In this document: positions 25,307 to 34,859 of the stretch, piece after piece
How the letters are laid out: each line of letters opens with the position of its first letter
How positions within the stretch are numbered: the first letter of the stretch is position 1
From: Aureispira anguillae
GTDB taxonomy: Bacteria > Bacteroidota > Bacteroidia > Chitinophagales > Saprospiraceae
DNA: 64,000 nucleotides
NCBI RefSeq assembly: GCF_026000115.1
Contig: NZ_AP026867.1
Span: 279,501 to 343,500 of the forward strand
Direction of reading: 5' to 3'
Notes under the pieces: generated by a model
The model's database searches: none
The model's input: the letters and a program-made list of their open reading frames with translations, nothing else
Told to the model about the DNA's origin: nothing
Program-made: the position numbers and the translations under genes

Positions 25307-26479
25307 TTATAAGGCTTGAATCGCCAACCAAGCCATTAAACCAGCTCCAACTTCCAAACATTGCTCATTGACATCAAAATTAGGTGTGTGTAGCCCTGTT
25401 CCATTTGGATTTTGTACGCCTAAACGATAAAAACAAGCGGGAATTTCTTGCGAATAAAAAGCAAAATCTTCTCCTCCCATTCTAGCGGGCAAATCAACTA
25501 CATTCTCAGCTCCTAGGTAGGCTTCCATTTGTTGACGAGTTTGCGAGGTCAGTTGCGTTTCATTTTTTAGATAAGGATAACCTTTGATAATATTAAAATC
25601 ACAACTTCCCCCCATGCTTTTACAGATGAGCTGCGCCATCTCTTTTAATTTATCGTGGGCTTGAGCACGCCATGTTTCATCAAAAGTACGTAGGGTGCCC
25701 AAGATTTTTACTTCATTAGGGATAATATTAGTCGCTCCGCCTTCAGAATAAATTTTTCCAAAGGTGAGAACAGTTGGCATCAAAGGATCTGCATGTCTAC
25801 TGACCAGTTGTTGCAGTTGAACAATCAACTGGGAAGCCATCAAGATCGTATCCACGCATTGATGGGGACGAGCCCCATGTCCGCCTTTCCCTCGAACGGT
25901 GACATGAATTTCATCCGCAGAAGCCATAAAAAGCCCCGATTTGATTCCTATTTTCCCAACCTCCAGCAAAGGTTCTACATGTTGCCCTAGAATGGCACTA
26001 GGGCTAGGATTTTTTAATACGCCTTCTTGAATCAGTATAGATGCCCCTCCTGGCAATTTTTCTTCTCCAGGTTGAAAAATTAACTTAATTGTCCCCTGCC
26101 ATTCTGCTCTGAGCGCTTGTAGGATTTGTGCTGCTCCCAACAAACAAGTGGTATGGACATCGTGACCACAGGCGTGCATGATGCCTTCGTTTTTGGATTT
26201 GTAGCTTGTTTCATTGGTTTCTTGAATTGGCAAGGCATCCATGTCTGCTCGTAATGCCAAGACTTTTTGGCTAGGATTGGTTCCTTTTATAATGCCAATG
26301 ACTCCTGTCTGAGCCATGATTTGTGTTTCAATTCCCCAACTGTCTAATTTTTCTTTTACAAATTGACAAGTTTGATGTTCTTGGAAGGATAATTCTGGAT
26401 ATTGATGTAGGTGTCTTCTATAAGAAATTAAGTGGGGGGAATTTTTTTTTGCGAGTTCTTGAACTTTTTTTTTGAGCAT
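25307..26479 (-). CDS. M20-family amidohydrolase
   Basis: The 390-residue protein is an M20D-type amidohydrolase (hippurate hydrolase, IAA-amino-acid hydrolase or N-acyl-aminoacylase group). Visible metal-site motifs are ACGHDVHTT, the catalytic pair in FQPGEEKLPGGA, GQHVEP, and the terminal His in GTGLHTPNFD. A dimerisation domain lies in the middle (GKGGHGARPHQ). It is cytoplasmic, hydrolysing N-acyl amino acids; the substrate is not evident. The length is normal. Confidence 0.9.
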   Translation of the reverse strand: MLKKKVQELAKKNSPHLISYRRHLHQYPELSFQEHQTCQFVKEKLDSWGIETQIMAQTGVIGIIKGTNPSQKVLALRADMDALPIQETNETSYKSKNEGIMHACGHDVHTTCLLGAAQILQALRAEWQGTIKLIFQPGEEKLPGGASILIQEGVLKNPSPSAILGQHVEPLLEVGKIGIKSGLFMASADEIHVTVRGKGGHGARPHQCVDTILMASQLIVQLQQLVSRHADPLMPTVLTFGKIYSEGGATNIIPNEVKILGTLRTFDETWRAQAHDKLKEMAQLICKSMGGSCDFNIIKGYPYLKNETQLTSQTRQQMEAYLGAENVVDLPARMGGEDFAFYSQEIPACFYRLGVQNPNGTGLHTPNFDVNEQCLEVGAGLMAWLAIQAL

Positions 26480-26577
26480 GTGGTTTTTACTATTGATTGC
26501 TAATTAGTGCAGTATGAAAAAATAGAATTACAAGGATAAATCTTTTTGAATAAAAAGTAATTTTTTTTTGCTAGAAA

Positions 26578-26609
26578 TTTTTGAATTCTAAAACTTTGCC
26601 CTATATTTG
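26578..26609 (+). promoter_or_regulatory. Consensus promoter of the tRNA cluster
   Basis: TTTTTG (26578-26583), 18 bases, then TATATTTG (26602-26609) match the Bacteroidota promoter. The -7 box ends 10 bases before the tRNA-Ser gene. Confidence 0.7.
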
Positions 26610-26619
26610 CATCGCACTA

Positions 26620-26711
26620 GGAGGGATGGGTGAGTGGCTGAAACCACCAGTTTGCTAAACTGGCGTACTCTTAACGGGGTACCGCGGGTTCGAATCCCGC
26701 TCTCTCCGCCA
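26620..26711 (+). tRNA. tRNA-Ser(GCU)
   Basis: The acceptor GGAGGGA pairs with TCTCTCC. The anticodon loop TTTGCTAA gives anticodon GCT. A long variable arm (about 17 bases) marks a class II tRNA, and GGTTCGAATCC is the T-arm. The 3' CCA is encoded. Confidence 0.95.
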
Positions 26712-26758
26712 TTTTTTTTGACTGCATTTTTAAGTTTTTTACTTAAAAAATATACGTT

Positions 26759-26836
26759 CGGGGTTTGGCGCAGTCCGGTTAGCGCACCTGCTTTGGGAGC
26801 AGGGGGCCGCAGGTTCGAATCCTGCAACCCCGACCA
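26759..26836 (+). tRNA. tRNA-Pro(UGG), copy 1
   Basis: The acceptor CGGGGTT pairs with AACCCCG. The loop TTTGGGA gives anticodon TGG, and GGTTCGAATCC is the T-arm. The CCA end is encoded at 26834-26836. Confidence 0.95.
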
Positions 26837-26915
26837 CTTTTAAACAATTCGTTAGTTTTCTAATGGATTGTTTTTTTTTCGACCTTCATAGCATTTTTTA
26901 TTACAATGCATTATT

Positions 26916-26990
26916 CGGGGTTTGGCGCAGTCCGGTTAGCGCACCTGCTTTGGGAGCAGGGGGCCGCAGGTTCGAATCCTGCAACCCCGA
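26916..26990 (+). tRNA. tRNA-Pro(UGG), copy 2
   Basis: All 75 bases are identical to copy 1 (26759-26833). It differs in the 3' end: CTA follows the discriminator, so CCA is not encoded and must be added by the CCA-adding enzyme. Confidence 0.93.
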
Positions 26991-27002
26991 CTACGAAAAT
27001 TC

Positions 27003-27048
27003 ACGGCATAAATCGTTATTAATTAACGGTTTACGCCGTTTCGTTTTT
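27003..27048 (+). terminator. Terminator of the tRNA cluster
   Basis: A long, slightly imperfect stem (arms 27003-27018 and 27024-27039) is followed by TTCGTTTTT. Confidence 0.7.
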
Positions 27049-27472
27049 ATGGACTTTGGCTTTCGATTTAGAAATAGTTTGAACATAGTTAAAACAAAAA
27101 TCTATCAATCGAAATCCAGGTTTTTTGAGTTCAGATTATGAAGAAAAATTTCATGGATTTTCTCTCCGAAAATTTTTTTAAAAAAGTTTTACGAGGAAAA
27201 TAAAAAATGTGCTGGCACAGGTGGGATTTTGCTCATATCTAACTGATTTTCATAAGAATTAAATGGGACACCTCTTGACTATATGCTTCTGGTCACATAC
27301 TGTCCGTCCGTCCACTTTTGGTATCAAATGCCTGATTTTGAGCCAATTTTAGTCGGGGTTCAGGGAAATGTGACGAAACATTTTGTAACATTTTAAACTT
27401 ATGAAAAATGAAATTATTAGAAGCTTTAGAAATTGCCTTTGAAATAAAAGCCCAAGAGTGCCGACATGAAAC
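27049..27472. other. tRNA-to-IS junction with a gene remnant
   Basis: There is no complete gene. An ATG at 27408 opens a frame of 21 codons (MKLLEALEIAFEIKAQEC and on) that runs into the IS left end at 27473. It could be the 5' remnant of a disrupted plus-strand gene, though this is weak evidence. GTCC is repeated three times near 27302-27313. Confidence 0.35.
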
Positions 27473-27542
27473 TGTAGGCATCCCAAGAGAAGCAACCGTT
27501 AGTTAAGAGAAAAAATATTATATTAGATAAAAACTAACGAAA

Positions 27543-27836
27543 ATGAAGAGGAGTAAATTTAGCACAGCTCAAAAAGCAAAGATATTAGCAGAGCATGACG
27601 GCGGAAAAAGTGTAACGGATTTATGCCGTCAATACCAAATTAGTGCAGCTACGTTGTATAAATGGAAAAAGGACTATGAAGATAGTCAAGATGAAGATAA
27701 ACGAAGAATAAAGGAATTAGAGGCAGAAAATGTTCGTTTAAAAAAGATGTATGCTAATTTAAGTATCGATCATGAGATACTTCAAGAAGGTTATGCAATG
27801 GTAAAAAAGTTCCAAGCCCAAAAGAACAAGAAATGA
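27543..27836 (+). CDS. IS3-family transposase OrfA
   Basis: The 97-residue protein has a helix-turn-helix (FSTAQKAKILAEHDGGKS, then LCRQYQISAATLYKWKK) and a leucine-zipper-like coiled coil (residues about 55-90). It binds the IS ends. A canonical slippery site A_AAA_AAG lies in frame at 27803-27809. The -1 frame is open from there into orfB, so a fused OrfAB transposase can be made by programmed frameshifting. Its stop overlaps the orfB ATG (ATGA, 27833-27836). Confidence 0.9.
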   Translation: MKRSKFSTAQKAKILAEHDGGKSVTDLCRQYQISAATLYKWKKDYEDSQDEDKRRIKELEAENVRLKKMYANLSIDHEILQEGYAMVKKFQAQKNKK

Positions 27837-28669
27837 TATTGGATTGCTTGTCAAAAGAATACAGCATTCGTCGTACTTGTGTTGTTTTGGGCTTACGCCG
27901 TCAGACATATTATAGTCGTAAATCAGGTCATCGCCCAGAAGAAAAGGATGAAGAAATAGTGGATTTACTACATCAGTTAACAAAACGTTTTGTATCATGG
28001 GGCTTTTGGAAAATTTATCACTATTTGAGAAATCAAGGCTATGCCTATAATCATAAGAGAATTTATCGTATATGGTGTATAGAGGGTTTAAATTTACGTT
28101 TACCGCCCAAACGCAAGAGGATTTATCGAAAATATCAACAACTTTTGGCTCCTAAAGAAGTCAACAAAGGTTGGGCTATGGATTTTCTAAGTGATTGGGT
28201 TGTTAGCCCAACTAATCATCGTATACGAATTATCAATATTATGGATGAAGGTTCTCGCCGAGCCTTATGGACAGAAGCTCATCATAATATTTCAGCTAAA
28301 AAGCTAATAGAGGTTTTGGAGAAAGTGATAGAATATCGTGGAAAACCATCTTATATTCGTTGTGACAATGGTCCTGAGTTTATTTCAGAAAAGCTCAAAT
28401 TGTGGGCAAATAAACATGATATTGAATTGAAATTCATCCAACCAGGAAAGCCATCTCAGAATGGTTTGATTGAGCGTTTGAATAAAACATTGAGAGCCGA
28501 ATGTTTGAACTTATGCTGGTTTCAATCTCTAGAAGAATTAAATGAAGAAATACAGGTTTGGAGTCAGATTTATAATCTAGAACGACCTCATAAGAACTTA
28601 GGTAATATTACCCCAGATTCTTTTGAGATTCTAAATCAGAAACTCTACTTTTTAGCGGTTGCTGCTTAG
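27833..28669 (+). CDS. IS3-family transposase OrfB (DDE integrase core)
   Basis: The 278-residue retroviral-integrase-type catalytic domain has the DDE triad visible in WAMDFLSDW, RCDNGPEF and NGLIERLNKTLR. It ends with the HKNLGNITPDSFEIL region common to IS3 transposases. It is read either from its own ATG or as a frameshift fusion with OrfA. It appears intact, so the element may still be mobile. Confidence 0.92.
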   Translation: MILDCLSKEYSIRRTCVVLGLRRQTYYSRKSGHRPEEKDEEIVDLLHQLTKRFVSWGFWKIYHYLRNQGYAYNHKRIYRIWCIEGLNLRLPPKRKRIYRKYQQLLAPKEVNKGWAMDFLSDWVVSPTNHRIRIINIMDEGSRRALWTEAHHNISAKKLIEVLEKVIEYRGKPSYIRCDNGPEFISEKLKLWANKHDIELKFIQPGKPSQNGLIERLNKTLRAECLNLCWFQSLEELNEEIQVWSQIYNLERPHKNLGNITPDSFEILNQKLYFLAVAA

Positions 28670-28676
28670 GGGAAGC

Positions 28677-28919
28677 CTACACTTTCTCTAACTCATCATT
28701 CCAAACTTGTTCAAAATCATCAATTATACAATTATTGTTAACATAACTCTCTATTACGTTATGGATTACAGTACCTAAAAAGGAAAATTTATTGAAAGCT
28801 TTTTTTTCTATGGCTTTAGGTTTTTGGATTAATGTATTGTAATATCTTAACTTACAGCTTTCAATAAAATTTATTTTGCTAGGACTCAGCTTCTCTATTT
28901 GAGGGTAGTTATTTTTCAT
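28677..28919 (-). pseudogene. 5' remnant of a RecB/Cas4-like PD-(D/E)XK nuclease gene cut by the IS
   Basis: Only the first 79 codons remain. The stop codon TAG is supplied by the IS terminal repeat. The remnant has the typical N-terminus of RecB/AddB/Cas4-type nucleases: LSPSKINFIESCKLRYYNTL followed by FLGTVIHNVIESYV. The catalytic acidic residues and the Lys would lie in the missing part. It starts 3 bases after the helicase gene stop, so it was the last gene of the methyltransferase-helicase operon and probably its nuclease. The missing part is not visible left of the IS. Confidence 0.75.
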
Positions 28920-28922
28920 TTA

Positions 28923-31900
28923 TCATAGTGTTCTGAGCCATTTGAAAAATTCATGGTAAGACCAGGACATTCTCCTATATAAGTTAAAAGTATCTGCAAA
29001 GAATATTCGCTCAGATGATTCACACTCCATAATAATTTCGGAGAGAGAGTTATCTTCAGGATAATGCCCCCCAACATAATTCCAGAAAGGATGAACAACA
29101 ACTATATTAATATCTCTATATTTTATAAAAGGAATTCCTTTATGAACTTTCAAGTTAGTTTTGTCTGCTAATATTTGTTTGTCTATTGAGTTAGCAAAAT
29201 CAATAGATAGCTGTAATGCAAATTCAGACCAATCAGCAATATCTATATACGACCAATCGTTATCTAACCCAACAATATAATTTCTATTGCTTAGAACTCT
29301 TATTAAGGAAATCCCTAGTCGCCAATCTAATATTCCATGATAATTTAGATTTCTATAATTTTGTAAATCTTTATAACAAGAAGATTTACATTGTTTTGCA
29401 TGTTGTTCGTTTATAAAGCTTTTTGCAAACCGATGCTCTTCTTTGGGATTTAGACACATATCAAAAAAGAATTCTAAATTGTCAAATAAATACTCCACAA
29501 ATCCAGAGCCATTTGGCAACTCATCCGAAAGAATTATTTTTCCTACACTTCTCTCTGTCTCATCTTCAAGAACATGTTCAGTTATTGCTGCAAGTTCAAT
29601 TTCTTCTGGAGATACATCTCTATCATCAGCAAGACATCGTTGAAGCAAAAATGCAGCAGAATGATATGCTCCTTTTGCACTAACTTTTTTGCCAGAATTT
29701 TTTGTATGGAATGGATTGATGTCTAATTCATATCTTAGTTCAAGTGGAAATAATCTAAATATATTTGTTGTTTTTCTAGCTCCAAGAGAAATAGCAGGAA
29801 GTCCCTCTGTTTCATCTGAAGACATTATTATTGATTTTATATTAGGATTTTTAACAGCTTCATTGAATCCATATCCTAATTTAGAGTTCAAATCTAAATC
29901 AATCATTTGGTTTCTTAATGTTGCTCCTTTTTCTTCAATAGAAGTTGTTTTCAACCTAAATCCTTCATCCCCATTAGTATTTAATCTCCATGTGTAATCT
30001 GTTCCAGAAAAAGTAGCTTTAGACATACCTATTGTTTTGATTCTGTCATTTTCATTTTTTATTGATTGTGAAAATAGTAAAGGCTTTGAAGTGTTTATCT
30101 CTTGGTCAACTTCCCTATCTTGAGGTTTACCTGAGTAGTCGGTTCTAAAACCATTAGGAATAACAACAAGATGAAAAGTTTGAGAAGTATTATCTACAGG
30201 CTTACTTGGCTCCATTTCACCTGGATTATATTTTACCGTATCAATAATATTGTTTTGGGTGTTCTTAATTATCCACGTTGCATCTATGTATGCATCATCA
30301 TCAAATAGCTTCGCCTCCATTGAGTTTGTAGCGAAATTGTAAGAAATTTCTGAAATACGGGGAGTTAAACCAACACTAGTATAGATTCTCTTGTCTTTTG
30401 TCTTTTGCCCCCCTGGTGCAAAATCAAAGATAGCTCTATCCAGAGGCCTATCAATTGTCTTAGCTATAAATGTTCGTGTTTGAGGATCTATCTTTTCAAA
30501 GCCAAGAATCATACTTCTAATTCCTGTAGGCATTCCTGACATTGGCAGTAAACCTAGTTCTGCCATAACTTGAGCTAAATCGCCACTATTATAATTTAAT
30601 CCGATGTCCTCAAACTTATCTTTAAATTCTTGAAGTAGCCAATTTTTGAATTCAAGTGAATTATAGTTTACATATAGAATTTTATCTACAAATAAATTCT
30701 GACTTAAAGACTTAAATAAGTTAATCCAATGTTTCTCATCTTCTAACCAAGTGAAAAGATTATTTAAATTATCTTGGCTACTGAAAAAATCCTCAATCTT
30801 ACCGAATTCTCCATGAACACTACCATCTAATGAATCAATAATGACTTCAGAAAAATATTTTCTAAAAATACCTTTTATAGCCATTCTATAAAGAATTTGA
30901 GGCTGAGATTGACTCAAAAATGGAACTGGAGAAAGATCACCTGTCATTCTTTCAGGATTATTAAAGAAATATTCATCATGATTTCTACCACGACAATATG
31001 TTAAAGCTATATTAAATGCTTGTCCAGCACGACCTGCCCTACCGACTCTTTGCTGATAGTTGAATCTCATAGGAGACATATTTCCTTGATAGACAGCTTG
31101 AAGTGACCCAATGTCAACACCAACTTCTAATGTTGTTGTTACACTTAAGAGATCAATTTCATCAACAATTTTATTCTTTCCTGTAATAATACCTTTGAAA
31201 AGTCTCTGTCTTTCAAGTTGATTATCAGTTTGACCTGTCAATTCCTCACATCTCATTCTAATAGAATCATCTATTTTTGCGAATTGTTGTGCATAGAAGT
31301 TTTCAAGTTTTATCTGGAGAGCTGTAGTTTGACTTGAGTTTGTTAATCTACTATTGCAACTTTTGCAAATGCCACCCGAATTGTGAAGGTGTACCGTCCT
31401 ACAATCTGGACATAAATAGGCAGTATCACTATCTTCTGTAAACCGAATCCGAAGGTTTGAAAGATTAAGTTTTCCATCTCGATGCTTAAAAGTACTTGTA
31501 ATATTCTCCCAAATATGATTCCCTAAATTCTCAGAATCTACCCCATTATGCTCAGCTACATTTTCAATATATCTTCTGAGAGGTGCTATTTCGGTGAACC
31601 CTCTTACAAGCTTATGATCAAATTGAGATGGGTTATATCTGAAATTATCTCCTAATATTCTACAAGAAGAGTTTAAAATATTTAGATATAGTTCACTAGT
31701 AAGACCACTTACTGGAGAAGGTATTGAAGATGTTATCATTACTTGAGCTATACCAGAAGATTCAATACTATAAAATAATCTACCAAATAAAAAACGTCCA
31801 ATTTCTGAAAGTATTTGCTCCCGAACAAAGTTTATTAGAATGTCTTCTTCCCCTATGTTTTTGACAAATTCTCGATTGAAATCGGGGGTGTTAGAGTCCC

Positions 31901-34859
31901 AATTAAAGCAGTTTTTCCAAAACTCTGTTTTATCATAATAAGATTCTCCAGCAGTTCTGACTGTTAATCTATTGTTTGATGCACTAGGACCGGCAGGGTT
32001 TATTCCTTTCTTTACAAGACCCCATATTATGTTATCAATAAGACTTTGAATACTTAATGATTTATTGCGAACATCAGAAATAAGTCTTTTTTGTTCATTT
32101 GTTGCTGCATCTGCCTTATTTAATATTAATGATTGATATATGCTAGTGCCTGTCTTGGGATCAAGTTTCTTCTTTAATTCTATTGCCTCGGTTTCAGCTC
32201 CGGCTTCGAATTTGGAGACTAGCTGATAGGCGATTATGATATTTGCTCGTTCTTTAACTAAAAGTTCTTTTATAATTTCATTGTAATTCTCTTTTTCTAT
32301 ATCATTTGCAAAACGTGCTGACTCTTCTCGTGAATCAGAAAACGCAACAAGTTTTCTTGGCTTTTCTTTAGATTCAGGAATAGCCTTAAATAATTCTTTA
32401 GCTAGTACCTGATTAGTTTTTCCAAAACCAGTCCTAAAACCTCTTAGTGGTGATTTCCTATTTCTTCTTCTAGAATAGTCTGCTGCACAATTAGGGCATA
32501 CTGAAGGAAGAGCTGTTCCTGTCTCTGTAGAAAGGTTACTTCCTGAATTAGGAGTATAATATAATCCAGCGACTCTATCTAAACCTGAATTGAAATATAG
32601 GTGTCCATCTTTAATTCCAAGAAAACGTTTTTGCCAAGATCCTTCACTAAGTAAGTCATTTACGATGCTACTATCTATACTTTTGGGCCAGAATACTCCA
32701 TAGTCATATTCAGATCTTGATTCTACTCTAGCTGATTGCGATTTTTCTGGTATTTTTTCTATTTCTGGAGGAGTGCTAATTAATGCCCCAAGAAAAGATT
32801 CATTTACATCTGTATGGTTTGCTATTTTAGTTCCACCAATCATTGTTGTACCACAGCATTCACAGTATAAAGCTTCAAAAATTCTTTTATCGTTTTTTGC
32901 GAGAGAACTTTCTTTATAGAAATTATCAAATGGGTTTTCTTCAGCATTCAACGATACATTTGAATTATCTTTTAATGTAACCCATAACCCTTCTATATTT
33001 CTAACAAAGAAGTGAAGTCTAAATCTAGGGAGCTTGCATTTCCAATCTTTATCATTATTATAACTTGCTAACTCCTTTTTATAGACATCTAATAATCCTC
33101 TTACAATTAAGAGTCCCTTAATAGCATTTTTCAGAGTTTTATCATCATGGTTACCGAATACTTTTCTCGCAATTGATTTAAACTCAGAATTGTTATCAAT
33201 TGAACTAATATTAAATGTAGGAAAAGGTCGAAACCTTAATGGAGAAGAGTCGTCATCTTTATATTCAAAAGCATAGACCATTTTAGATATTAAGCATTCG
33301 TTTTGATTAACTTCATGTAAAAATTGAAGAATATTAGTACCATTCTTAGTCTCTACTTCAGAATTTATAAACGCTGATATCTTTGTGGTAAACTCTTCCT
33401 CAGATAAATATAAGAACTCATTACTCTTAAATCCGATTCTGGAAAAGAAATCTACTTCTATTGATTCATCATTAATTCTTCTTGGGATGATATTCTTTCC
33501 TTCAATAACTTCCATGTTCTCTTCAAGACCAAAGAAACCTTTTAAAAAAGCTTGACTATATTCAAACTCTTCAGTTCCGTCTTGTCCATCTAATGAAGCT
33601 GATGAGGCGAGAAGCCTTATTTTATTAGAATTTGGATTAATCCCCAATCTTGAATAAAGTAACCGAATTAGATAGGATATTTCTGTCCCTTCTGTTCCTC
33701 TATACAAATGAAGTTCATCAATAACAATATGAAAAATACGTTCTTTACGTTCTCTATTTCTTTCTTCATCTGTCAAGTTTTCAATATCCCATTCAGTTTC
33801 TGCTTCTAACCATAGCTTAGTCTCATCAAGCATTCCAGACTCAACTTCCCTCATTAGAAGTATACTAAGCATGGAAAAGTTAGTAATGAGAATATCGGGA
33901 GGTGTTTGATGCATATCAAACCTTGACCTCATTTCTGCACCATCTAGACGTTGAAAATTTGAAGCTATTTCTACTTTATCCTTTTCATTCAGAGTAGTGT
34001 CACTTTCAAGATAATCAGTTATCTCATTAAAAGTACTTGCGATGTTGGTCAGGCTTTTATTTAACTGATTCCATTTAAAAGTGTTTCTTTCTATTCCATT
34101 ATCTCCTACTTTGTGTAATTTACCAGAAACAGGAGTAGAACTATTATATCTGCCAAAGAAGAGTCTATGACCATTTAATACTTGACTGCAATATTCTCTT
34201 ACTGGATTACTATCAAGTGATTGTCTTAATCTAGTCATTTGATCTTCCACTAATGCATTCATTGGATAAACAATAAGTGCTTTTATAGCATTAGGCCTAC
34301 TTTCATTATTTCTTTGCAGAACCCTGTTTGATAATCTAGACTCATTATCCCCAATTAACTCAATACCTGTTCCTTTGCCTATTCCTTTTGTATGAGGACC
34401 ATCAATATTTACGCCACTTGAAGTTCCTTTGTATTTTATTAAATCCTTCAGTAAGTATGCGACTAAAGGAAGTAAAAATGACTCGGTCTTACCTGAACCT
34501 GTTCCAGATGTAATAACACAGTTTTTTCCAGCAAGAGCCTCCCTCAACATTTTGTCTTGATGTGCATATAGAGGATAATCGCCTGTAAAAAGACCTCTTT
34601 TGACAAATTCTTTGAAAATTCTAACTTCCTCTTTAGAAAAACCAGATAAATCATCTACTGTAAGCTCGTCAATTTTTTTGGGGCCGGATTGGTACTCGAG
34701 CAAAAGTTCAATCCATGGTTGTCTGTAGATAGAACCATCTGTTTCTAAAAGCTCTAATCTTTTTTCTTCGAATTCCTCATATCGAGTACCAAAAGCAGTT
34801 TTAACATAAGATATATAGCCTTGTATTACTTTTTCAAATACACCTATTGGGTTTATCAT
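28923..34859 (-). CDS. Giant DEAD/DEAH helicase with C-terminal DUF1998, DruE/DISARM-like
   Basis: The 1978-residue SF2 helicase has Walker A TSGTGSGKT (117-125), a DEAH-type box IVIDELHLYRG, motif III-like SSASLDG and motif VI QRVGRAGRAG. Two Cys clusters (CECC, CPNC) and a later CPDC...CKSC may bind zinc. The C-terminus has the DUF1998 signature: scattered Cys, SCYKDLQNYRN and LDWRLGI. Family knowledge: DUF1998 helicases occur in Druantia (DruE) and in DISARM (as DrmA plus DrmB). Its ATG overlaps the stop of the 1037-aa gene by 4 bases. I infer a DNA translocase of a defence system. Confidence 0.82.
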   Translation of the reverse strand: MINPIGVFEKVIQGYISYVKTAFGTRYEEFEEKRLELLETDGSIYRQPWIELLLEYQSGPKKIDELTVDDLSGFSKEEVRIFKEFVKRGLFTGDYPLYAHQDKMLREALAGKNCVITSGTGSGKTESFLLPLVAYLLKDLIKYKGTSSGVNIDGPHTKGIGKGTGIELIGDNESRLSNRVLQRNNESRPNAIKALIVYPMNALVEDQMTRLRQSLDSNPVREYCSQVLNGHRLFFGRYNSSTPVSGKLHKVGDNGIERNTFKWNQLNKSLTNIASTFNEITDYLESDTTLNEKDKVEIASNFQRLDGAEMRSRFDMHQTPPDILITNFSMLSILLMREVESGMLDETKLWLEAETEWDIENLTDEERNRERKERIFHIVIDELHLYRGTEGTEISYLIRLLYSRLGINPNSNKIRLLASSASLDGQDGTEEFEYSQAFLKGFFGLEENMEVIEGKNIIPRRINDESIEVDFFSRIGFKSNEFLYLSEEEFTTKISAFINSEVETKNGTNILQFLHEVNQNECLISKMVYAFEYKDDDSSPLRFRPFPTFNISSIDNNSEFKSIARKVFGNHDDKTLKNAIKGLLIVRGLLDVYKKELASYNNDKDWKCKLPRFRLHFFVRNIEGLWVTLKDNSNVSLNAEENPFDNFYKESSLAKNDKRIFEALYCECCGTTMIGGTKIANHTDVNESFLGALISTPPEIEKIPEKSQSARVESRSEYDYGVFWPKSIDSSIVNDLLSEGSWQKRFLGIKDGHLYFNSGLDRVAGLYYTPNSGSNLSTETGTALPSVCPNCAADYSRRRNRKSPLRGFRTGFGKTNQVLAKELFKAIPESKEKPRKLVAFSDSREESARFANDIEKENYNEIIKELLVKERANIIIAYQLVSKFEAGAETEAIELKKKLDPKTGTSIYQSLILNKADAATNEQKRLISDVRNKSLSIQSLIDNIIWGLVKKGINPAGPSASNNRLTVRTAGESYYDKTEFWKNCFNWDSNTPDFNREFVKNIGEEDILINFVREQILSEIGRFLFGRLFYSIESSGIAQVMITSSIPSPVSGLTSELYLNILNSSCRILGDNFRYNPSQFDHKLVRGFTEIAPLRRYIENVAEHNGVDSENLGNHIWENITSTFKHRDGKLNLSNLRIRFTEDSDTAYLCPDCRTVHLHNSGGICKSCNSRLTNSSQTTALQIKLENFYAQQFAKIDDSIRMRCEELTGQTDNQLERQRLFKGIITGKNKIVDEIDLLSVTTTLEVGVDIGSLQAVYQGNMSPMRFNYQQRVGRAGRAGQAFNIALTYCRGRNHDEYFFNNPERMTGDLSPVPFLSQSQPQILYRMAIKGIFRKYFSEVIIDSLDGSVHGEFGKIEDFFSSQDNLNNLFTWLEDEKHWINLFKSLSQNLFVDKILYVNYNSLEFKNWLLQEFKDKFEDIGLNYNSGDLAQVMAELGLLPMSGMPTGIRSMILGFEKIDPQTRTFIAKTIDRPLDRAIFDFAPGGQKTKDKRIYTSVGLTPRISEISYNFATNSMEAKLFDDDAYIDATWIIKNTQNNIIDTVKYNPGEMEPSKPVDNTSQTFHLVVIPNGFRTDYSGKPQDREVDQEINTSKPLLFSQSIKNENDRIKTIGMSKATFSGTDYTWRLNTNGDEGFRLKTTSIEEKGATLRNQMIDLDLNSKLGYGFNEAVKNPNIKSIIMSSDETEGLPAISLGARKTTNIFRLFPLELRYELDINPFHTKNSGKKVSAKGAYHSAAFLLQRCLADDRDVSPEEIELAAITEHVLEDETERSVGKIILSDELPNGSGFVEYLFDNLEFFFDMCLNPKEEHRFAKSFINEQHAKQCKSSCYKDLQNYRNLNYHGILDWRLGISLIRVLSNRNYIVGLDNDWSYIDIADWSEFALQLSIDFANSIDKQILADKTNLKVHKGIPFIKYRDINIVVVHPFWNYVGGHYPEDNSLSEIIMECESSERIFFADTFNLYRRMSWSYHEFFKWLRTL

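Larger units (their letters stand above)
27473..28681 (+). mobile_element. IS3-family insertion sequence (IS407-like)
   Basis: The element is 1209 bp. Terminal inverted repeats begin TGTAGGC at 27473 and end with the complement at 28681; about 23 of the first 30 positions match. It carries orfA and orfB in the -1 arrangement of the IS3 family. The left flank (AAAC) and right flank (CTTT) differ, so no target duplication is present. This points to recombination or deletion after insertion. Confidence 0.88.

Noticed and set aside
27293-27481. 62-codon minus-strand ORF left of the IS
   Set aside because: It begins inside the IS inverted repeat and shows no protein-like pattern. The opposite strand has a more plausible gene remnant.
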